This document shows positions 14,320 to 19,669 of a stretch of 19,669 nucleotides of DNA, piece by piece; within the stretch, counting starts at the first letter, position 1; each line of letters starts with the position of its first letter. The stretch spans positions 1-19,669 of the forward strand of contig JBBRDN010000068.1 of NCBI GenBank assembly GCA_038203875.1. Reading direction: 5' to 3'. Source of the stretch: CANJSG01 sp038203875 (GTDB lineage: Bacteria > Verrucomicrobiota > Verrucomicrobiia > Limisphaerales > CANJSG01). The position numbers and the translations under genes are program-made. A model generated the notes under the pieces. The model was not told where the DNA came from and made no database searches. It was given only the letters and a program-made list of their open reading frames with translations.

Positions 14320-15216
14320 TCACCGCCGCCGCAGGAAGACAAACCCGATGACGGCGGCACAGATCGCCGCCACTCCGGCCAGCCACCAACGCGATCCTTC
14401 ACGATCCTCGACCGAAACTGTGTCTTGAGGAGGAGGAGTCACAGGCGAAACGGCGGTCGCCGACCCGTTGGAGACAACGGGCGCTCCATCGATGAGATGG
14501 GGCCAGTGCTTCCGAAAGTCGTTTGACCGCGTCTCGTTCGCCCGCTGGATCATGTCCCGTTCTTGAGGGTCCCGCCCGGTGGACGGATCGACGTAGTATG
14601 CCGAGAGGGGCTTCGCCACCGCGCTGCTGGGGTGTTTTCCGGTGTTCGTATAGACCATGCTCGCCGGCACATCGAATTCGACCGAGCCCGCTATCAGCTC
14701 GATCTGCTGAAGGGATGCCTTGGTCGGAGGAGCCTGGGTGCTGATGGTCATTTTGGTCGACACCAAGAAAAAGTAACGGCCGGCCTCAGGAACGAGGAGG
14801 GCCCGGGAAAGGTTGGCACGGACCGTTGCCGAAGCTCCTGCGTCAAGCGTGGGGGCGCCCCGGTCGACGAAATCCTTCATGAAGTAAATCCTCGACCTAG
14901 GTGAGTCCATCAGGACGGCTTTCTTTCCGGTCGATGAATTCGCTGCAAAGTCAAAAAAAAGAAAAGATTGCGGGTCCAAAAATACAGGGCCAGTCCCTGT
15001 ATTCCGCAAAGTCATATAGGCCGCTATCGACGCCGGATCACCCGGCACCTCAGTTCTGACGCTCAAGCCCAATTGAAGACCGTAGGCAGCCTCGCCATAG
15101 TGGGGATCGATTTCAGGTAGGTTCTCTCGAACCAAATAAGCGTCTTGAGAAAGCGCCGTCGTGGAAACCGTCAGCAACACCCAAGCAACGGCGTTGTAGA
15201 AAAAAGCGGCTCTCAC
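14320..15216 (-). CDS. Secreted, C-terminally membrane-anchored protein of unknown function
   Basis: I do not recognise the family. The GTG at 15216 is preferred: GGAAGGA lies five bases upstream and the product (298 aa) then starts directly with a signal peptide (FFYNAVAWVLLTVSTTALSQ). A GTG at 15264 overlapping the DUF1501 stop as GTGA is the alternative (314 aa). The middle is beta-rich (AAYMTLRNTGTGPVFLDPQS; RYFFLVSTKMTIST), resembling an Ig-like surface domain. A proline-rich linker (SPVTPPPQDTVSVEDREG) leads to a C-terminal helix WWLAGVAAICAAVIGFVFL and RRR, a tail anchor. Local A/T tracts are more frequent than in neighbouring genes. It follows DUF1501 and may be co-transcribed; a role in anchoring the exported DUF1501/DUF1553 proteins is speculation. 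Confidence 0.75.
   Translation of the reverse strand: MRAAFFYNAVAWVLLTVSTTALSQDAYLVRENLPEIDPHYGEAAYGLQLGLSVRTEVPGDPASIAAYMTLRNTGTGPVFLDPQSFLFFDFAANSSTGKKAVLMDSPRSRIYFMKDFVDRGAPTLDAGASATVRANLSRALLVPEAGRYFFLVSTKMTISTQAPPTKASLQQIELIAGSVEFDVPASMVYTNTGKHPSSAVAKPLSAYYVDPSTGRDPQERDMIQRANETRSNDFRKHWPHLIDGAPVVSNGSATAVSPVTPPPQDTVSVEDREGSRWWLAGVAAICAAVIGFVFLRRR
14981..15003 (-). repeat. Perfect 9-bp palindrome inside the unknown anchored protein gene
   Basis: AATACAGGG, spacer CCAGT, CCCTGTATT. On the minus (coding) strand the second arm runs into a T-run (...TGTATTTTTGG), giving the shape of an intragenic terminator or attenuator. It encodes part of NTGTGPVFLD, so it may simply be coding sequence. Confidence 0.45.
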
Positions 15217-15260
15217 GCCGGATCCTTCCGCGACATGTAGTGGATTCGTTACGCTGTCGC

Positions 15261-16697
15261 TCACCCGATCATCTTCTCCACCACTTCGCCCGCCACGTCC
15301 GTGAGGCGGAAGTCGCGGCCTTGGAAGCGGTAGGTGAGCTTCTCGTGGTTGAAGCCGAGCAGATGCAGCAGGGTGGCGTGGAGGTCGTGAACGTGGACCT
15401 TGTCGCGGACGGCATTGAAGCCGAACTCGTCGGATTCACCGAGGGTCAACCCCGGTTTCACGCCACCGCCGGCCATCCACATGGTGAAGGCATTCGGGTG
15501 ATGGTCGCGGCCGTCATTGCCGCCCTGGACCATCGGCGTGCGGCCGAATTCGCCGCCCCAGAGGACGAGCGTGTCCTTGAGCAGGCCGCGTTGTTTGAGG
15601 TCCTTCACCAGCGCGGCGGACGCCTTGTCGGTGTCCTTGCAGTTCTTTGTCAGACCGCTGACGAGCGCGCCGTGCTGGTCCCAGCTCTCGTGGAACAGTT
15701 CGACGAAGCGCACGCCGCGTTCAATGAGGCGACGGGCGAGGAGGCAGTTGTTGGCGTAGGAGGATTTGCCGGGCTCGGCGCCATACATCTCCAGCGTCTC
15801 CTTGGATTCCTTGGAAAGATCCATCAGCTCGGGCGCGCTGGTCTGCATGCGATACGCCATCTCGTAGGAGGCGACGCGCGTGGCGATCTCGGGATCGCCG
15901 ATGACGTCGAGGCGGCGACGGTTGAGGCGGTTGACCGTGTCGAGGGTGTCCTTCTGCAGCTCGGGATCGACGCCCCGGGGATTGGCGAGATACATGACGG
16001 CATCGCCGGAGGAACGGAACGGCACGCCGGAGTGGACGGTCGGCAGGAAGCCGGAACCCCAGTTGCCGAAGCCGCCGCTCGGGCCCTTGGCGCCGGACTG
16101 GAGCACGACGAAGCCGGGAAGGTCCTTCGTCTCGCTGCCGAGGCCGTAGGTGCTCCACGCGCCGAAGCTGGGACGCCCGGCGATCTGCGAACCGGTGCTC
16201 ATGAAGAGTTGGGCCGGGGCGTGGTTGAAGGCGTCGCTGACCATGGACTTCACGATGCAGCAGTCGTCCACGATCTCGCTGAAGTAGGGGAGGATCTCGC
16301 TCACCTCGGCGCCGGACTGGCCGTGTTTGGCGAACTTGAACTTGGGTCCGAGCAACGAGGAGTTCGGGTTGATGAAGGCGGAGCGGTAGCCCTTGAGGAG
16401 TTCGGCGGGCGGAAGTTTGCCGTTCCACTTGGCCAACTCGGGCTTGTTGTCGAACAGTTCCAGGTGGCTCGGCCCGCCGCCCATGAAGAGATGGATCACA
16501 CGCTTGGCCTTCGGGGCATGGTGCGGCTTCTTCGGCGACATCGGGTCGATGCCCGCTGCGGTCGCGGCGAAACCGTCCTGTTGGAGGAGCGCGTTCAACG
16601 CCACGGCGCCGAGGCCGACCGCGCATTGCTGGAAGAACCAGCGGCGGGTGACGAGGCGCGGGTCCTGGCCGCGGAACAAATGAGTCTGGCAGTTCAT
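15261..16697 (-). CDS. DUF1501 family Tat-exported protein
   Basis: 478 aa. Residues 18-23 (RRWFFQ), followed by CAVGLGAVALNALL, form a twin-arginine signal, so the folded protein is exported. The body is a full-length DUF1501 protein: RVIHLFMGGGPSHLELFDNK, DCCIVKSMVSDAFNHAP, GERGVRFVELFHE-like RGVRFVELFHESWDQH, and VLWGGEFGRTPMVQGGNDGR with the typical GRDHHPNAF. The alkaline-phosphatase/sulfatase-like fold is known for the family, but no reaction is proven. It is nearly always found after a DUF1549/DUF1553 gene; here the four-helix-bundle cassette separates the two. The stop overlaps a possible GTG start of the next gene. Confidence 0.95.
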   Translation of the reverse strand: MNCQTHLFRGQDPRLVTRRWFFQQCAVGLGAVALNALLQQDGFAATAAGIDPMSPKKPHHAPKAKRVIHLFMGGGPSHLELFDNKPELAKWNGKLPPAELLKGYRSAFINPNSSLLGPKFKFAKHGQSGAEVSEILPYFSEIVDDCCIVKSMVSDAFNHAPAQLFMSTGSQIAGRPSFGAWSTYGLGSETKDLPGFVVLQSGAKGPSGGFGNWGSGFLPTVHSGVPFRSSGDAVMYLANPRGVDPELQKDTLDTVNRLNRRRLDVIGDPEIATRVASYEMAYRMQTSAPELMDLSKESKETLEMYGAEPGKSSYANNCLLARRLIERGVRFVELFHESWDQHGALVSGLTKNCKDTDKASAALVKDLKQRGLLKDTLVLWGGEFGRTPMVQGGNDGRDHHPNAFTMWMAGGGVKPGLTLGESDEFGFNAVRDKVHVHDLHATLLHLLGFNHEKLTYRFQGRDFRLTDVAGEVVEKMIG

Positions 16698-16701
16698 GGT
16701 G

Positions 16702-16740
16702 GGGAATGACGAAGTTAGAAGGCCAAAGGCCGAGAGAAAT
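16702..16740 (+). repeat. Left terminal inverted repeat of the four-helix-bundle cassette
   Basis: Starts GGGAATGACGAA, then a 5-nt variable stretch, then AAGGCCAAAGGCCGA and AGAA. It pairs with 17249-17287 at about 32 positions and begins about 5 nt upstream of the DUF1501 start codon. The core GGCC-AAA-GGCC is itself palindromic. Confidence 0.85.
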
Positions 16741-16785
16741 CAGAGGGATTGAAAGCCGAGGTGCGTTGAAATGGAGAATTCTGGT

Positions 16786-17244
16786 TCACAGTTTTCTCCA
16801 GATGGCGCTGAAGATGAGATTCAGCTCCTTGGCTTCCTGCCAGAGTTTGCGGGCTTCCGGTTTCAGGTCCGGTTCAGCAGCGGCGACCATGCGGAGGAAG
16901 AAGCGGGTTTCACGGGATTCCTTCCGGCAATAGCCAATCTTGTTCTTGAAGTCCTTCTTCGAGACCGAGTCGTCCGCTTCGCAGTAGTTCGCCCCGATGC
17001 CGGTGGCGGCTCCGACGAGCTGGTCGATCAGCCGGTTGTTGATCGGGCTATGTGGGATCTTCTTGGCGAACTCGATGACCGCTTCTCCGAATCGGGACGT
17101 TCGTTCCTCAAGGTCGTAGGCTCGTTCCTTGGCCAAGCCCTCCTCCCGCAATGCCCAAGCGCCCGAATCCGCATCGACACCCCAAAACGCCTCCTCTCCA
17201 TCCGACACTTCGGACGAAACAGCGGTATTTGGGTATTCGCTCAT
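16786..17244 (-). CDS. Four-helix-bundle protein, 23S rRNA-IVP-like
   Basis: From the ATG at 17244 (MSEYPNT) 152 aa. The core KKIPHSPINNRLIDQLVGAA, GIGANYCEADDSVSKKDFKN and KIGYCRKESRETRFFLRMV matches the IVP/four-helix-bundle family, whose founding members lie in intervening sequences of 23S rRNA genes and whose relatives include Avd of diversity-generating retroelements. About 45 N-terminal residues, mostly polar and acidic, exceed the usual length of about 120. An upstream ATG at 17283 is in frame but lies inside the repeat arm and overlaps the DUF1553 stop as ATGA. It is not inside an rRNA gene here. Function unknown; a nucleic-acid-binding role is inference. Confidence 0.9.
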   Translation of the reverse strand: MSEYPNTAVSSEVSDGEEAFWGVDADSGAWALREEGLAKERAYDLEERTSRFGEAVIEFAKKIPHSPINNRLIDQLVGAATGIGANYCEADDSVSKKDFKNKIGYCRKESRETRFFLRMVAAAEPDLKPEARKLWQEAKELNLIFSAIWRKL

Positions 17245-17248
17245 TGGA

Positions 17249-17287
17249 TCTTCTTTCGGCCTTTGGCCTTGGGATTTCGTCATTCCC
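17249..17287 (-). repeat. Right terminal inverted repeat of the four-helix-bundle cassette
   Basis: On the minus strand it reads GGGAATGACGAA, 5 variable bases, then AAGGCCAAAGGCCGA. It contains the DUF1553 stop (17280-17282) and the alternative ATG of the four-helix-bundle frame at 17283. Confidence 0.85.
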
Positions 17288-19649
17288 TCGTCAACGTTTC
17301 ATCGAGGTTCAGCAACACCCGCGACAACGCCGTGTAGGCTGCGAGCTGGTTAGGAGTGGTGCCTTTGGGAAGGCTGGGAGTCTTGGTTGGATCGACTCCG
17401 GCGACGGCGCGCATGTCGAGCCAGCCCTCCGCGAGGCGTTCCTGCTGGCGGGTGAGGAACGATTTCAGGTCCGCCGTCTCCGGCTTGGTCGGCGGGCGGG
17501 CGGTGACGCGGCGGAACGCGAAGGCGATGCGGGAATCATCGGTGGCGCCACCTTCGTTCAGCGCCTTCACGGCCAAGGCGCGCGCGGCTTCGTTGAAGAT
17601 CGGTTCGTTCAAGGTCGTGAGCGCCTGCAGCGGCGTGTTCGAGCGGGTGCGGCGCACGCAGGCGAAGTCGCCGGTGGGCGCGTCGAAGGCGGACATGGCG
17701 GGGTGGAGTTGGTTGCGGCGGCGGAAGACATAGACGCCGCGACGGTAGCGTTCCTCGCCCACGGCTTCATGCCACGGGAACGGCCCGTAGCTCACGGGCG
17801 GCTGGTTCATGAACTCGGGGATTGGCGGATAAATGGCCGGTCCGCCGAGCTTGGGCGAAAGCAGTCCGCTCGACGCGAGGGCGATGTCTCGGATGATCTC
17901 CCCTTCCACCCGGAAGCGTGACGAGCGGGCGAGAAGCTGATTGACCGGATCGCGCTCCAGCAGCGAGGGACTGGTGACGGACGACTGCCGGTAGGTCGCG
18001 GAGTTTACGATGAGGCGGTGGATGCCTTTCACGCTCCATCCCTTGTCCATGAATTCCACAGCGAGCCAGTCGAGCAGCTCGGGATGGGACGGCGCGGGCG
18101 ATTGGACACCGAGATCTTCGGGTGTGCTGACGATTCCCTGGCCGAAGTAGGACTGCCAAATGCGGTTAACGAACACGCGCGCCGTCGTGGGGCTGCGGCG
18201 ATCGACGAGCCACTTGGCCAGCGTGAGGCGCGAGCCATCGGCGCCGGCGGGTAATCCGTGAAGCACCTTGGGAACGCTCGGCGAAACTTCGCGGGAGGGC
18301 TTCAGCCAATCGCCGCGGCGCAGGATCGACGTCATGCGGCCTTCATCCCGCGGCGTGAGCGTGAGCTGCGTGGTTCCCTCGGGCCATTGCCGATGGAGTT
18401 CGTCGATCTGCTTGTTGGCCTCGGCCCAGTCGCTGACGGTAGCGCGCCACGCGGTGAAGAGCGCCGCGTTATGGGAGGCGGTTCGTTTGTCCGCGGGGGT
18501 CTTCATCGCCTCGAGGACGTGCTCCGGGAAGGCGGGCTTCTCGGCGGCGACGGGATCGGACGAGATGGAGATGCGGTAACGGCCGAGGTTGTTGTTCTGA
18601 TTGTCGTCGCTGTTGTAGCCGCCGTGGTTCATGCGGACGACGAAGTCCACGACGGTGCCGGCGGCGAAGGCGACGTTGGTCTCGGCCTGGAAGACGACCG
18701 CGTGCGGCTGGTTCCGGCGGCCAGCTCCATTGTCGAAGCTCCACGCGGTGGTGTCCTTGCCGTCCAACGCATACGACACGGGGTCGAGGACCCGCTTCTG
18801 GCCGCTCTTATCGTCGTAGATCGCGGGCAGCGGCGTCTCCGGCATGTCCACGTCGGCCACGGCCTTGGCCAGCTTGATCTTGGTGCGCTTTTTCGGATCG
18901 CTGAGCGGCGCCACTTCCACGTCGAACTCCGTCAGGCCTGCCGTGCCGTAGATGGAGCGCCCTGGGCCACGGCGCGGAAGGTTCTCGTCGTTCAGGAGGT
19001 CGATGCGAAAGGCGCGGATCTCGGCGAGCGTGTTCGTCGAACGCCAGCGCGGACTCGATTTTGTCGGTGCATAACCCTGAGCGAGAATGGAGCCGTCCTT
19101 CTGCAGGAAGTAGCGCTCCGAGTTCTCGCCCTGGAATTCCATGACGGCGGTCTCCCACTTGGGCTGCGCTGCCAGGGCGGCGGCGGCCCACGCGTTCATC
19201 GTCGTTTCCCAGTCGGACGCGCGGTGCTTCAGGTCGGCCTCGATCTCGTGGATCTTGCGGCGGAGTTCATCGGCCTTCATCTGCTCCGAAGGCATGAGCA
19301 CGACGCCGGCGGATTCGTGGTCGTTGTTGATGAAGGCGAAGAGCCGGTAGTAGTCCTCCTGCGAGATGGGATCGAACTTGTGGTTGTGGCACTGCGCGCA
19401 CTGGATGGTCAGACCGAGCACGCTTTTGCCGATGGCGTCCATGCGGTCGAACATCGCCTCCATGCGGAACTGCTCGGGATCGATCGCGCCCTCCTCGTTG
19501 ATCTGGGAATTGCGGAGGAAGCCGGTCGCGACGCGTTCGTCCTGGCCGGCCTTCGGCAGCTGGTCGCCCGCGATCTGCGGGATGACGAACTGGTCGTAGG
19601 GCAGGTCGCGGTTGAACGCGTTGATGACCCAGTCACGGTAGAACCACAC
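17280..19649 (-). CDS. DUF1549/DUF1553 (PSD1-type) protein, 5'-partial
   Basis: About 790 residues are visible. The beginning (WFYRDWVINAFNRDLPYDQF) is the second half of DUF1549, with TGFLRNSQINEEGAIDPEQF and CAQCHNHKFDPISQEDYYR, the family's C-x-x-C-H motif. A coiled-coil-like and beta-rich middle follows, then DUF1553: RLTLAKWLVDRRSPTTARVF, FVNRIWQSYFGQGIV, SHPELLDWLAVEF and FACVRRTRSNTPLQALTTLN. The upstream third (signal, often a cytochrome-like PSCyt1 domain) lies beyond the window. The frame is open to 19664, where a TAG (19665-19667) interrupts it, probably a contig-end error. These proteins are exported and belong to planctomycete/verrucomicrobial polysaccharide loci; no reaction is proven. 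It is upstream of DUF1501. Confidence 0.93.
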   Translation of the reverse strand: MWFYRDWVINAFNRDLPYDQFVIPQIAGDQLPKAGQDERVATGFLRNSQINEEGAIDPEQFRMEAMFDRMDAIGKSVLGLTIQCAQCHNHKFDPISQEDYYRLFAFINNDHESAGVVLMPSEQMKADELRRKIHEIEADLKHRASDWETTMNAWAAAALAAQPKWETAVMEFQGENSERYFLQKDGSILAQGYAPTKSSPRWRSTNTLAEIRAFRIDLLNDENLPRRGPGRSIYGTAGLTEFDVEVAPLSDPKKRTKIKLAKAVADVDMPETPLPAIYDDKSGQKRVLDPVSYALDGKDTTAWSFDNGAGRRNQPHAVVFQAETNVAFAAGTVVDFVVRMNHGGYNSDDNQNNNLGRYRISISSDPVAAEKPAFPEHVLEAMKTPADKRTASHNAALFTAWRATVSDWAEANKQIDELHRQWPEGTTQLTLTPRDEGRMTSILRRGDWLKPSREVSPSVPKVLHGLPAGADGSRLTLAKWLVDRRSPTTARVFVNRIWQSYFGQGIVSTPEDLGVQSPAPSHPELLDWLAVEFMDKGWSVKGIHRLIVNSATYRQSSVTSPSLLERDPVNQLLARSSRFRVEGEIIRDIALASSGLLSPKLGGPAIYPPIPEFMNQPPVSYGPFPWHEAVGEERYRRGVYVFRRRNQLHPAMSAFDAPTGDFACVRRTRSNTPLQALTTLNEPIFNEAARALAVKALNEGGATDDSRIAFAFRRVTARPPTKPETADLKSFLTRQQERLAEGWLDMRAVAGVDPTKTPSLPKGTTPNQLAAYTALSRVLLNLDETLTRE

Positions 19650-19669
19650 GAAGCGCGTCTTGTACTAAT

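Larger units (their letters stand above)
16702..17287 (-). mobile_element. Putative non-autonomous inverted-repeat cassette carrying the four-helix-bundle gene
   Basis: The 586-bp unit fills the whole space between the DUF1553 stop and the DUF1501 start, has about 39-nt terminal inverted repeats, one gene and no transposase. The right arm supplies the TGA stop of DUF1553 (within GGGAATGACG). Mobility is inferred; the structure parallels 5145-5627. Confidence 0.6.

Noticed and set aside
13133..14389. 418-codon minus-strand open frame
   Set aside because: Antisense of the second ABC transporter gene; no family motif.
15240..16709. 489-codon plus-strand open frame
   Set aside because: Exact antisense of the DUF1501 gene, which has a Tat signal and clear family motifs. 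The frame shows no recognisable domain.
19382..19400. CxxCH (CAQCH) as evidence of a c-type cytochrome
   Set aside because: The motif is a constant part of the DUF1549 domain context and the rest of the segment is not a cytochrome fold. The cytochrome-like PSCyt1 domain, if present, would be further upstream, outside the window.

Overview
The window is high-GC bacterial DNA. Its gene content is typical of Verrucomicrobiota, with Planctomycetota the second choice: a DUF1549/DUF1553 (PSD1-type) protein next to a Tat-exported DUF1501 protein, an exported sulfatase, a xylose-isomerase-like TIM barrel next to a Gfo/Idh/MocA oxidoreductase, a truncated verrucomicrobial-type H-x9-DG pseudopilin, a 23S-rRNA-IVP-like four-helix-bundle gene and a GxxExxY gene. 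Most starts lack a clear Shine-Dalgarno sequence. This assignment rests on gene families and not on a marker gene. No rRNA, tRNA or CRISPR was seen.

Layout. 112-2009 (+): a GT4 glycosyltransferase and a SAM methyltransferase overlapping by ATGA, probably for surface glycan synthesis. 2010-2864: a scar with the C-terminal remnant of an IS630-like transposase (-) abutting a beheaded pseudopilin gene (+). 2893-3804 (-): a secreted alpha/beta-hydrolase-like protein. 3984-6684 (-): sugar-phosphate isomerase, then a GxxExxY gene, then a Gfo/Idh/MocA oxidoreductase, ending in an intrinsic terminator. 6873-8333 (+): an exported sulfatase, convergent with an exported acetyl-esterase-like hydrolase (8353-9216, -). 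9447-10471 (-): a CoA-binding protein and a Dabb protein, separated by a hairpin-rich gap. 10539-14290 (+): two half-size ABC exporter genes forming an asymmetric heterodimer. 14320-19649 (-): DUF1553, then a four-helix-bundle gene, then DUF1501, then a secreted and C-terminally anchored unknown protein.

The genes suggest a polysaccharide degrader. Sulfatase, esterase, isomerase and dehydrogenase would release and oxidise sugars, and the DUF1553/DUF1501 pair is a frequent companion of such loci.

The most interesting signal is a set of inverted-repeat elements. Two small genes (GxxExxY at 5195-5587 and the four-helix bundle at 16786-17244) each sit in a cassette bounded by terminal inverted repeats. 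Each cassette fills the space from the stop codon of one operon gene to the start codon of the next, in the operon's orientation, with no transposase. Two gene-less inverted-repeat elements hit the first ABC gene. One, with perfect 24-nt arms, is read in frame inside the nucleotide-binding domain; the other overlaps the start region. The pattern suggests a family of non-autonomous palindromic elements, some of which carry a gene.
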